Positions 23,054 to 33,888 of a stretch of DNA of 64,000 nucleotides are shown here, in pieces. A model generated the notes under the pieces. The model was not told where the DNA came from, did not search any database, and saw only the letters and a program-made list of their open reading frames with translations. Positions within the stretch are counted from its first letter, which is position 1; every line of letters starts with the position of its first letter. Source of the DNA: Papaver somniferum (Eukaryota > Streptophyta > Magnoliopsida > Ranunculales > Papaveraceae); the NCBI RefSeq assembly GCF_003573695.1, contig NC_039365.1:129729466-129793465 (forward strand), written 5' to 3'. The position numbers were made by a program, and so were the translations under genes.

Positions 23054-25429
23054 TGAAAAGGCGGGGGTCTAACAACACCACCCAATATTTCGCTTAGCAA
23101 TCTGTATGGACAAACTCCAATATATTTTTTAGAGAACCAACTAGACAGTCAGACTCAATCTAGATAAAAGTATATCGAGGAGTTAATATATCTCTGTTGA
23201 TTTTATTTACTCAAGCAAAATCTGCGAGTCCTAATCAAATACAAGGAATAACTTGGATGGTATCAAAGACCAATATACAAGTGTCAATCAATGTAAATTA
23301 ACAACCAAAGGTTGGATATTCTAATTGATTGATCTTCAACGCACAACCTGTATTATTTCAATTATAAAGATAAACAATATAATGAGGAAATAGAAATAAC
23401 ACAGACACCAGAATTTTGTTAACGAGGAAACCGCAAATGCAGAAAAACCCCGGGACCTAGTCTATAGTGAACACACACTGTATTAGGACGCTACATACAC
23501 CATCCTACTCCAAGCTAACTTCGGACTGGACTTTAGTTGAACCCCAACCAATCTCACACTGATCCAAGGTACAGTTGCGCTCCCTAGGTCTCTGATCCCA
23601 GCAGGATACTACGCACTTGATTCCCTTAGATGATCTCTCCCACAACTAAGAGTTGCTACGACCCAAAGTCGAAGACCTGAAATAAACAAATCTGTCTCAC
23701 ACAGACAAGTCTATAGAAAGGATAAATCTGTCTCCCACAGATAAACCCAAAAGGTTTTTGTTTCGTCTTTTGATAAATCAAGGTGAACAGGAACCAATTG
23801 ATAGTCTGATCTTATATTCCATAAGAACAACCTAGATTTATCAATCACCTCACAACAATCTTAATCGTATGGTAGCGAAACAAGATGTTGCAGAATCACA
23901 AACAATGAGATGAAGATGTTTGTGATTACTTTTTATATCTTGCCTATCGGATATATCAATATCAAGCCAATCAATTTGATTGTACTCGTACGATAAAAAA
24001 CACAAGATCAGATCACACAACTAAGAGAAAGTAGTATCGGTCTGGCTTCACAATCCCAACGAAGTCTTTAAGTCGTTAACCTGGTTTTTAAGAAGAAACC
24101 AAAGGTTAAAGGAGAATCGACTCTACCAAAACCAACTAGTATCACACGTAAGGTGTGGGGATTAGTTTTGCACAGATGCTAGAGTTCCCCTTATATAGTC
24201 TTTCAAATCAGGGTTTGTAATCAATGTTAGCTTAGTAATAAAGCATTCAATACTCACCGTTGGATGAAAACCTGATTAGATTCAAGCTAATATCTTTCAA
24301 CCTTTAGATCGAAAACTTAGCTTGTTACACACAAATGAAATGCACGTTTCTAGGTTTGTGTAACTATACCCAAACATGTACATTTGTTGGTTCAACAATA
24401 GTTAACCAAATGGTAAGCCATATGATCACTTTCATATCAACCATATTCTTCTTCACCATAACTAGTTCAAATATCTTCAAATGAACTAGTTTGAGAGTTT
24501 TTCAATTGCAAGGAAATCTTATGTAACTACACAATACACAATTGAATCAAATATGATTTGATTCACTTGAATCGGTTCATGAACTTTATAGCCACGATTT
24601 GCAAAGTGCATCCCTTAGTATTTATAAGTATGAGTTCACAAAATCGTCTTTAGATATAACCTAACTCAAGTTCGCAGACTGGGTTCGCGGACTTAAGTTC
24701 CCGGAAGGAGTTCACAAACTCCAGCAGATATTCTCGGGTTGAGAACTTCCCGGGTTCGCGGACTGAGTTCGCTGACTGATTTCACAGCTCTAGTTCTGGT
24801 TCTCTTGATCAACAAAGTTCGCAAACTTTGGTTCAATGAATAAGGACTTATGCATATATGTGTTTCCATAACAATGCTTATATCCACCATTGGTTATATA
24901 ATCTAAACTCTCATTTCAATCATTGAAACATTCTTAGAGGACGTTATATAGTTTTTATTCACAAACCATTTCTCGTCAAAGGTATTTTCAAAGTGATTGA
25001 AACATAACATGACTTTCTTCACTAGGTAAAGATAAACTTGGTTGAAGCAAAAGCTTACCAACACATATTTCGAGATATAGATAGGTGAGATATACTCGGC
25101 TCGAAATACCAAATGTGTATAATCAAAGTCTATATAGCAACACGACTTTTGTCTCAAAGTAGGAGATAGAGTAGATAGACTTTTAAGTGATAGATAAGTT
25201 TAAGTTTCCACATACCTTTTTGTCGATGAAGTTCCACCAGTTCCTTGAGTAGTTCTTTGTCTTGTATGATGATTCGCCATGGAGTTCTTGAGCTCAACTA
25301 CACTTTCTATCCTAGTGCGAGACTTAGCTATAGTAGACTAGAAATCAAGACTTATAGTTTTGATCACTAACATTGACAACATGCTTGAGATACCAACGCA
25401 TGAGAGTTTGACCGAGCAATGCTCTAACA
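23054..25429 (-). repeat. Copia-M 5' LTR
   Basis: About 2.38 kb, from TGTTAGAGCATTGCTCGG (25429) to GCCTTTTCA (23054) on the minus strand. The TATA box is at 24197-24189 and the palindrome CAAAGTTCGCAAACTTTG at 24813-24830. No gene inside. Confidence 0.9.
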
Positions 25430-26092
25430 AGAAGTACAAGGACAATGTTAGTAAGAAAATTTCTGAGGCTAAGGAAAAGAACTATCAAAGGGATGGTTAG
25501 TTTGGCCGGGAAGAACAAGGCCATTGTGTGTTTCTTATGAAAGGGTCCTCACATTACGCGTGATTGGCCTAAGAGAGAAAAATTGTCCGCAATAGTCACT
25601 GAAGGAAGTTGCGAGAAAGATGGGAATGATGAGGTAGAGCATGTTAATCATATTCAACTATGCAATATAGTAGCACAAAAGGAAGCAACACAGCGTAGGC
25701 TGAGTAGCGCTGGCCTAGTTTATGTAAAGGTTGGCATTCACAACCATCGACTCTGGGGTATGGCCGATATGGGTGATTCTCACACTATTATGAGCTTGTC
25801 GATGGCAGAGTACTTGGGTTTGGAAGTATATCAGGCTAATAATTGTATTAAGATTGTCAATGATATAGCTAAACCAATCAAGGGGATAGCTGTGGAAAAT
25901 GTTGAAGTGGGAGAATGGCGTGGTCGAATCAGTATTATAATGATGCATCTTAATAATTTTGAGATGATCCTTGGTAACAACTTTTTCAAGATAGCAGAGG
26001 CAACAGTGATGCCTCACCTTGGTAGGATTGTTACACAAAGTCCAAGGTGCACCTTGTTTCACAAAAAGTGTAAGGAATGTCAGTCTGTATGA
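25430..26092 (+). pseudogene. Ty3/gypsy gag end and protease remnant
   Basis: The frame 25583-26092 encodes a retroviral-type aspartic protease as found in plant Ty3/gypsy elements. Upstream, GPHITRDWPKREKL is the end of a zinc knuckle whose last Cys has become Trp. In the protease, LVYVKVGIHNHRLWGMADMG takes the place of a sequence with DSGATH. Here DMGDSH stands at the active site and MILGNNFF in the second half, so it is inactive. No RT follows. The 5' end coincides with the Copia-M LTR at 25429. I cannot decide the gypsy clade; a chromovirus-like element is possible. Confidence 0.7.
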
Positions 26093-27882
26093 CATGAGGC
26101 GCGACAAAGGAAAGTAAAGTGAGTTTTCCCCTGTCTGCTCGTTCGAAGAAAGCTTAGCGGAGATTGATGAAGAGTTTAGGTATCCTATGGATCTTAATAT
26201 CCCTTGTTTTCCGTGACGGATCTATGTATGAAACAGGGGCATTGCAGCACTAGTTGCAAGTGCGTGAACCTGCAAGGTTGCTGAAGTATGAAGGCTTTAG
26301 CATTTATCTGTTTGCTATTTCTGTTTGAAGTTTTAGTTGGGTGTTGCTGATCTAATGGTCTAAAAGATAACACACTATTTGCTGGTGTATTTGCTTTGGT
26401 TTTTTGTTACTTTCAGTAAGGTCATTTTGGCCAATGGTGTAAATGGGAAGGAGTCCCGGGGGTGGGGTGGGGTGGGGGGGGGGGGGGGGGGGGGGGGGGG
26501 GACACTACAAGTATACTAAATTAAAGTATGCAATAAAAGACGCTGAAAGAAAAACCAAGCAAGAAAAAGTAAAAGTTGATGGTATATGAGAGTTTTTTGT
26601 TGAGAGAGTTACGTAGAAGTGTGACAGTACTTGGCAGAGATAGCATAGAGTAACACAACAAGAATGAAGATGTAAGTCCATCAAACATATGATTTGAGAG
26701 TAGTTCATAGTTAGGAAGAACATGATGTTGAAAGAACAAGTGATGCCTTGTTAGTTTCAAAGGCGCTTGAAGGGGAGCCCTGTGCAAAGTGACGGTGGGA
26801 TGTCCCGGTCTTCCTAAGTCATGGATAATGTCATGAATTTAAGTCGTATTTTCATAAGAGAGTTGCAAAGTGATTGAAGAATACTTAGTCTATAGTAAGG
26901 CATGTTGAATTGCAAGAGTGCAATGTCAGTCGCAATTAGATGCAATAAGCTAAGTTATGCATATGATGATGATATGTTGGTCATTCGGCGTGTATACCTA
27001 GGCACGGAATGGGTTGGAAAAGATTTGTGTGCCGATACAAGATCATAGCAACATATTGCATAGCTTTGGGTGTTGATATATGAATGAAGTGGAACTGAAG
27101 CATAGTCGACGATGCAACAGTGAAGCTGGAATTCATATGCTTAATGGCAAGGCGCATAAACTAAGTAATGGCGTAAAGCACTAGGCATAAAGTTTTGGCA
27201 AGAATGTAGGCCAGGCAAGTTTGCTGATTTTTTAGAGTGGCTCAGAAGCGTATAAGGCCAATTAAGCTCAGCAGAACCTGAACTGATGTTGCATTCAACA
27301 AGGACGTTGAATGGGTTGGGTGGGGGAGGTCTATGACTGGTCCCAACAGTGAAGCGCAAAGATTGCGCAAGACTGAAGTTGTGGCCTGGATGATGGAGCT
27401 GCACAATTCGATGATGTAGCGCCAACATGGCTGAGACAAGAAGGGCTACTTAGCACATGCAATACTATATATGTGATAGTGTTGCATATCCTTATTCAGA
27501 ATTTTCCCAGCTCAAGGAAGGAATAAAGGATGAAATCCAAGTCATGGAATGGCTTAGGCATTGTCCCAAGCATTGGCCAAGGCTTGGAAAATGCATACAC
27601 GACATTGGCGTCGCCAAATGCGCCATTGATGTCAATTGCTCAGGCAAAAAGAATGCAAGTGATGTACCTAAAATATGAAGTTGAACTAATCATCAAGGAT
27701 GGACTCGATTGGCATGATTTACTTGGATGTTGGCATCCAAATAAGCTAAGTACATGGCCGAGATAAATACAACGCGACTGTTTCCGTACTTGACAGAGGT
27801 CAAGTTGATTGAAACACAATCATTGTCGAACATTGGCACATGCCAAGTTGAGCGCGGCATAATGATTTCCGGATATGAGTTC
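26093..27882. other. Unassigned sequence, probably TE-derived
   Basis: About 1.8 kb with no domain I recognise on either strand; open frames are below 100 codons and lack motifs. It contains a G homopolymer (26474-26501) preceded by ggtggggtggggt. Phrases such as cattggc and gccaagg recur without clear periodicity. It is flanked by the gypsy remnant and by the start of the Copia-X LTR, so I assume decayed retrotransposon. Confidence 0.5.
26474..26501 (+). repeat. 28-base G run
   Basis: An uninterrupted run of 28 G follows G-rich sequence with single T interruptions from 26457. Together they could form G-quadruplexes. Homopolymers of this length are also common assembly errors. Confidence 0.9.
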
Positions 27883-28507
27883 TGTTAGAGCATAGCTCGG
27901 TTGAACCCACCAAGCGTTGCTATGTCAAGGTTGGTTTTCATATTTGAGTGTAAAAACTCATCTAGAGTCGGTTGATTAAATACTAGAGTCAACTTTGTTT
28001 AGGTTAGACTATAAAGTCTAGGAATGTTGAGACGTACAAGTATTACTCTGAAGACCTGAAGAAAGTGAAGAAGTAACAAATGCAACGACGACATCATCCT
28101 TCCTTTTGAGGTTAGTAATATTGACTTGATCTTGTTTCCATTCCTAGCGTACCATTTAAGTCGTGGTATATTGAAAACGTAACATGCAAATCTGTATATA
28201 TTTGTATATAATACTCTAGTGTTAGAATTGGTCATAATAGTATGATCAAAGTATTAAGGAATCTATTGTATATATTTACTTGATTATATGTGCAATTATA
28301 TATGTGTGATTTTATCCTAGAAAACTATGTATTATTACATTAGTTTAAGGAAGTAGATGTATGAACTTGTTTTCATAATCGCAAGGGAAATCGTGATTGG
28401 TCTTGTTCTTTATCCAATATCTTATGGATGACCAATGAAAGATGACAATCGTAGAACCTATCTTAACTTATGTTGAGACTTGAGGTATAACCGGTCATAG
28501 CCTATAA
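27883..28507 (+). repeat. Copia-X LTR, left part
   Basis: The sequence starts TGTTAGAGCATAGCTCGG, similar to but distinct from the Copia-P/M LTR start, and then diverges from them completely. It looks like the U3 end of an LTR from a related copia family. It is interrupted at 28507 by Copia-P and resumes at 57583. Its last 25 bases contain one unit of the ataaccggtca minisatellite that continues on the far side. Confidence 0.6.
28503..28507 (+). repeat. Target-site duplication of Copia-P, left
   Basis: TATAA here is repeated at 57578-57582, directly after the 3' LTR. Five bases is the normal length for copia integration. Confidence 0.85.
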
Positions 28508-30926
28508 TATTAGAGCATTTCTCGGTCAAACTCGCATGCGTTGCTTTCTCAAGCATGTTTGTCAATGTTAGTGATCAAAACTATAAGTCTTGATTTCTAG
28601 TCTATTATAGATAAGTCTCAGACTAGGATAGAAAGTGTAGTTGAGCTCAAGGACTTCCTGGAGATTCATCATACAAGAAGAAAAACTACTCAAGGAACTG
28701 GTGGAACTTCTCGACAAAAAGGTATGTGAAGACTTGAACTTACCCGTCACTCAAAAGTCTATCTACTTTATCTCCTACTTCTTGAGACAAAAAGTCGTAT
28801 GCTATATATATACTTAGATTATACACATTTGGTATTTCGAGCTGAGTATACCTCGCCTATCTATATCTCGAAATATGTGTTGGTAAGCATTTCGCTTCGA
28901 CCATGTTTATCTTTACCTAGTGACGAAAGTCATGATATGTTTCAATCACTTTGAAAATTGCTTTGACGAGAATGGTGTAACAACTATATAACGTCCTCTA
29001 AGAATGTTTCAATGGTTGGAATTATAGTTTAGATTACATAACCAATGATGGACATAAGTATTGTTGTGGAAACACATATGTGCATAAGTCCTATCCCTTG
29101 AAGCAAAGTTTGCGAACTTTGTTGATCAGGAGAAACCGGAAGAATGGCTTGTTGACAATTCCGCGAACTGCCGAACTTATCATCCCGAGAAATTTTGCTG
29201 GTGTTGAAAAACTAGTTGCGTGAGTACCAGTCCTCGAACCCAGTCCGCAAACCGGCGGTTTTCCGAGATTTTCTGCTGGAGTTTTTAAACTCTGCCAGGT
29301 TGCTTAAGTCCGCGAACCTAGTGTGCGACCTTAAGAAGGTTATATATTTGAAGATGATTTCTGAACTTAAATTTATAAAGACTAAAACCGTGGCTATAAA
29401 GTTTATGAAAAGTGTTCGAGTGAATCAAATCATCTTTGCTTCAATTGTGTCTTGTGTAATACATAAGATTTCCTTGCAATTGAACAACTCTCTAACTAGT
29501 TCATTTGAGTCATTTGAACTAGTTATGGTGAAGAAGAATATGGTTAGTATGAAATGCTCATATGGATAACCTTTTGGTTAACTATTGTTGAACCAACAAT
29601 GTACACGTTTGGGTATGGTTAACAAACCTAGAAGCATGCATTTCATTTGTGTATAACAAGCTAAGTTTTCGATATAACAGTTGAGAAATATTAGCTTGAA
29701 TCTAAATCAGGTTTTCATCTAAGGGTGGATATTGTTTGCTTTGTGACCAAGGCGAAACCCTGATTTGAAAGACTATATAAGGGGACATCTAGCAACTCTG
29801 CAAAACTAATCTCCACACTTCACGTGTGATACTAGTTTGCGTGCTAGAGTCGTTTCTCCTTTAACCTTTGGTTTTCTTCTTCTAAAACCATGTTAACGAC
29901 TTAAAGACTTCATTGGGATTGTGAAGCCAGACCGATACTACTTTTATCGTAGTTGTGTGATCTGATCTTGCATCTTCTATCGTACGAGTACAATCATATT
30001 GATTGGCTTGAGATTAATATCTCCGACAGGCAAGATATAAAAAGTAGTCACAAACATCTTCATCTCATTGTTTGTGATTCCGCAACATCTTGTTTCGCTA
30101 CCATACTATTAAGATTGTTGTGAGGTGATTGATTTATCTAGGCTATTATTTGGGAATATAAGACCGGATTATCAATTGGTTCCTGTTCACCTTGATTATT
30201 ATCAAAATACGGAACAAAAACTTTAGGGTTTTTCTGTGGGAGACAGATTGATCCTTTGATATACTTGTCTGTGTGAGAAAGATTTTTTATTGTCAAAGCC
30301 TGCGATTTTGGGTTGTAGGAACTTTTAGTTGTGGGTGAGATCAGCTAAGGGAATCAAGTGCACAGTATCCTGCTGGGATCAGAGGCGTAGGGAGTACAAT
30401 TGTACCTTGGACCAGTGGGAGACTGATTGGGATTCAACTACATTCCAGTATGAAGTTAGCTTGGAGTAGGCTAGTGTCTGTAGCGGCTTAACACAGTGTG
30501 TGTTCAATCTGGAATAGGTCCCGGAGTTTTACTGCATTTTCGGTTTCCTCGTTAACAAAATTTCTGGTTTCTGTGTTATTTCAGTTTCCGCATTATATTG
30601 TTTTATCTTTATAATTGAAATAATACAAGTTGTGCGTTAGATCATCAATTATAGTAATCCAACCTTTGGTTGTTGATTGTCATTGATTGATCCTTGGATA
30701 TTGGTCTTTGGTACCATCCAAGTTATTCCTTGTGTTTGATTAAAGACTCGCTGATTTCTATTAGCTCGAGTAAATCAAAACAAGAGAGAGATATTAACTC
30801 CTTGAGATACTTTTACCTAGATTGAGTCTGACAGTCTAGTTGATTCACTAGAAAGTATTTCGGAGTTAGTCCATACATATTGCTAAGCGAAATATTGGGT
30901 GGTGTTGTTAGACCCCCGCTTTTTCA
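28508..30926 (+). repeat. Copia-P 5' LTR
   Basis: It begins TATTAGAGCA (TGTTAGAGCA in the partner, a G-to-A change at the terminal TG) and ends CCCCCGCTTTTTCA. TATA box TATATAAGG is at 29774-29782; the palindrome CAAAGTTTGCGAACTTTG is at 29104-29121. A 117-codon frame at 29216-29569 has no domain and is not counted as a gene. Confidence 0.92.
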
Positions 30927-30927
30927 A

Positions 30928-30940
30928 TTGGTATCAGAGC
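30928..30940 (+). other. Copia-P primer binding site
   Basis: TTGGTATCAGAGC, one base after the LTR end, is the classic plant copia site for the 3' end of initiator-Met tRNA. Confidence 0.92.
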
Positions 30941-30997
30941 AGGCAAACACAGTAAACCTGATAAGTTTGTGTTTGTTCGTTCCTTATAAATTTTCCT

Positions 30998-31310
30998 ATG
31001 GGAAATTTCTTTGGAAAACTTGCTCTTGGCATCTGTAACGCACGCCAGAAATCCTTAAAGATTGTTAAAAGATTATTATGGCTAAAATCTCTGGTTTCTC
31101 ATGATAATCTTACTTCATCTAAAAGGGGCCGGAGATTTAGATCTTAAGCATCAATCAGAAGGAAAAAATAAAAAGAAGGAAAGATTGAGAAAACGCTCAA
31201 TACGCTCAAGGATATGGAACTTCATTAGATTAACTCTTGATCTCTTTGAGGAATACTATCGTAATGGATCAATTGATAAAGATATGTTCAAAGCGTTTTT
31301 AAATTCTTAG
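30998..31310 (+). pseudogene. Copia-P ORF-a, small basic protein at the gag position
   Basis: An ATG at 30998 opens a 49-codon frame beginning MGNFFGKLALGICN, which ends at 31145. A second, overlapping frame (31101-31310, 69 codons) continues with similar basic composition (KKERLRKRSIRSRIWNF) and ends LFEEYYRNGSIDKDMFKAFL. I read this as one gene of roughly 100 residues with a frameshift near 31130, but that is inference. Gly2 after Met in a setting like MGNFFG could be N-myristoylated. The ATG occupies the place of the gag start in Copia-M, yet the protein has no Gag features. I do not recognise the family. Confidence 0.45.
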
Positions 31311-31949
31311 AAAAACTTAAATTTGTGAAGTCTAAGAATCATTCTGAAAAGGGTATTATATGTGTTAAATCTGTTAATACTGTGCAATCAATAAATCGGA
31401 GGTATCCTTCTTCTAGCCAGAACAAACGAAGGATAGAAAGATCTAACTTCCCTGACTATCATCATTACTTTGTATATACTACAGGGACTGTTCACACATA
31501 TCAACCAGAAATGTCGCATGAAAATTCATCTGCGCATTATGCCTCTTGGTAACAAGGATGGCATTTCCCCATTTATATATATCTTGGAATGGGGCAAGAA
31601 ATGGTTTGAGTTGTGTACAGTTTTTTTATTCGTTGTTTGGTTTTCTATTGCATCTGTTGTTGTTCACATGTGTGTTGTCGCTGAATGTATAACCTTTAAT
31701 GTGCAATTGGCTAAGAAAATCCCATCTTTCTTATGTGGGTCGGTTCATAAACGGGTCCAAGCCCATATGTGGTCTTATAAAGAAGAAGTTCGCGTACCCT
31801 AGTCTTCTTCTTTACCCGTCCGCGTTCGTGAACCTAGGGTTTTGTGTTTTTCCTCCATTAAATCCTCCTATGAGAAATTGAAAGAAAGGGTGTTCATATC
31901 TCACTCCAAGTAAGTAAAATCCTCTTGCTCCTTTCAATTTCTTAGACCT
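31311..31949 (+). other. Copia-P inter-ORF region with promoter-like sequence
   Basis: A 75-codon frame (31325-31552) without recognisable motifs comes first. From about 31740 the sequence resembles a plant Pol II promoter and 5' leader: ccaagcccat (AGCCCA element), cttataaag (TATA-like, about 31775), then T/C-rich sequence with cctagggttttg (about 31838). The ATG of ORF-b follows at 31950. No membrane protein or enzyme is visible. Confidence 0.45.
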
Positions 31950-32327
31950 ATGATGAATTCTAAAGGGACAAAAAGAAGTTCTAAGAACTCAAAACCCTCT
32001 AGCTTGAATCCTCCTTGTGACCAAAACTCTTTTAGAATTAGGTTTGTGGATGATTCTTGTGCTAGAACATTTGACAAGATTGCTTCAAAAGGTTTCATTC
32101 TACAAAAGAGGTTGGATTTCTCTAGTGGGCATGAAGAGGATTTGGTATGCTTTACAAAATTCAAGCATCTTGGAGTATCTCTGATGAGGAAGAAGATGCG
32201 TAATTCGTGTTCTTATTGTTTCCTAGTATGTCTTCTTTTTGGTTTAGCTGGAAGAATAACTAGTACTCGAATAGCAATGATTGTGACTACACATAGCTAT
32301 TATTTTTCATCTTCTTGTTCTTTTTAG
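31950..32327 (+). CDS. Copia-P ORF-b, possible plant transposon-associated protein
   Basis: This is a 125-codon frame from ATG (MMNSKGTKRSSKNS). The N-terminal 30 residues are basic and Ser/Asn/Pro-rich. Residues about 27-60 (RIRFVDDSCARTFDKIASKG) faintly resemble the start of the domain often labelled putative plant transposon protein (Transposase_32 type); I rate this as weak. The last 40 residues are hydrophobic and Cys-rich and may lie beyond a frameshift. The stop is 30 bases before the Athila insertion. Position is that of ORF2 in Copia-M, but I see no convincing sequence similarity between the two proteins. Confidence 0.4.
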   Translation: MMNSKGTKRSSKNSKPSSLNPPCDQNSFRIRFVDDSCARTFDKIASKGFILQKRLDFSSGHEEDLVCFTKFKHLGVSLMRKKMRNSCSYCFLVCLLFGLAGRITSTRIAMIVTTHSYYFSSSCSF

Positions 32328-32357
32328 GTTTATTGGTTTAAATTCTAAAAGTATTTG

Positions 32358-32362
32358 GAGGA
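32358..32362 (+). repeat. Target-site duplication of the Athila array, left
   Basis: GAGGA precedes the outer LTR and is repeated at 53189-53193 after the last LTR. Confidence 0.9.
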
Positions 32363-33888
32363 TGATAGACACATTTTTGTGTCTGATATAATCTCAGTTG
32401 TATATATTGTTAGTGCTCGATTTTGTATTTATTTTGGCTTTTTATGTTCTTGTAGGTGTTTTTGGAAAAATAAGATTTTGCGGCGAAATTGGCTCGAAAA
32501 GTGTTTTTTGCGTTCATGGGATGACATTTGATATTCGGACCCTCACTTTGGATAAAGGGTAACCTAATTACTAAGGGGCATCCAATTTCCAGGCAGCTGC
32601 TAATCGCACCCCTACTCTGGATAGGGGGTGACCATCTTCTACATTTGAATTATCAGTTTTGGCGGGAAAATTTGTGGCAGTGAAGAACAGATTAGGGTTC
32701 TTGATTTGGAGGAGTTTGAGGTCGATTAAACCTCTGATTTTCATAGGATAGACTCCTTATGGGTCTAGGAATCTGATATGGGTGTTGAAATCGATTAGAC
32801 TGGGCTCAATAGACAGATTTTTATCACAACAGAAATATATGGAAAGTCACGTGTGTGACCTGTTTTAGGGAACTTTAGAGACATTAAAGTGCTATGAACC
32901 TTCCCAAAGATTTGTATCTATCTGAGGAAGAGTTTAGAATAAAAAGGAAAGCTCAGAAACGTGTAAAAATTCTAAAACAAGAAATTCCCGCAACTTTGTC
33001 GTGAAGAGAGGGGAAGTGATTTTGGAAGATTTGGGAGAAACTTAATCGGTATTTTTGATATAAATAGATTGTTTGGGTCATATAGAAAGGGTGTAAAGAT
33101 TTTGGGGACCTGAGGAGAGCCAGAGAAGAAGAAATCAGATTTTTATCAAACTCTGTTTCTGCTGCTGCTGCTGCACAGCTCAAGAACGCGAAGAACATTG
33201 ACGCATGAAAAACAGTCGCAGAACAGTGTCGTTGTTCAACAGCAGAAGATAAGTAACGTTTATATACAACAGTTAATCATTGTTCCTCTTTGTACCAGAG
33301 ATCTGTAACACTTTTACGCTGTTGCAAATCAGCTGCTTTACACCTTTCACTCTTTTAATCAACTTTTGAGCAACAAACATGTATTTTGAGCAAGTGATTA
33401 ATATGAGGAGCTAAACCCCATTGCTGAGGCGATAGAGGAAGCTATTTTTCCAACAAAGAGTGGTATATTCTTATTTATTTATTTATCGCAATTATTTTTA
33501 TGATTGTTTTTCCTTGAGTGAAAATTGTTTGAATGATTCTTGTTAAGCAATTGTTATTTCTTTTGATAAAGCATGCTTGGACCTAGGTTTTTGATGTTCT
33601 ATGCTTCGGATTTACACTTGTTATTTTGAGAATTTACTTGTTGCAATGGTTTAGAATCAAATTGAATGAAAAAATTGCATGAATATAAATATTGGATTAA
33701 ATCACTTTGAATCTGGAAAATAGTGGAATCTTAGCCTTAGTGTTCTTTTAATATTGATATCAACTTTGATTGAGTTTGCTATAATTTTTAGTGAGTTTTC
33801 TATTTTAATGTTATAATTTAAGTCTAATTAATATCCTTCACAAGTCTGAGAATCGAACCACTTTTACCACTATCTACAAATCACATCA
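32363..33888 (+). repeat. Athila LTR-A
   Basis: It runs from TGATAGACACATTTTTGTG to AATCACATCA. The 5' tip forms AGACACA/TGTGTCT around a T4 loop. TATA box TATAAATAG is at 33059-33067; a CTG triplet run (five units) lies near 33160. Its 3' end has the variants gtctaattaa and aatcgaacc, shared with LTR-C. Confidence 0.92.

Larger units (their letters stand above)
17040..25429 (-). mobile_element. Copia-M: gag-only copia-type LTR retrotransposon
   Basis: This minus-strand element has a 5' LTR (25429-23054), PBS, gag remnant, a second ORF, a 3' non-coding region, PPT and 3' LTR (19391-17040). The internal part is only 3.66 kb and holds no protease, integrase, RT or RNase H, so it is non-autonomous. 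LTRs begin TGTTAGAGCA and the PBS is of the initiator-Met type used by copia elements. Flanks AGAAG (right) and ATCAT (left) do not match, so no target duplication is visible. Its left flank is a copia gag and its right flank a gypsy fragment, which suggests rearrangement after insertion. Confidence 0.85.

Noticed and set aside
29216..29569. 117-codon frame in the Copia-P 5' LTR, with a shorter version at 56025-56219
   Set aside because: It lies within U3 upstream of the TATA box, is shortened in the partner LTR and has no motif.
31905..31945. Intron-like gtaagt...cttag just before ORF-b
   Set aside because: The interval is under 40 bases, too short for a normal plant intron.
32953..33198. 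Ala-rich minus-strand frame in the Athila LTRs (also 52252-52494)
   Set aside because: It derives from a CTG triplet run in the LTR and overlaps the promoter region; no domain.
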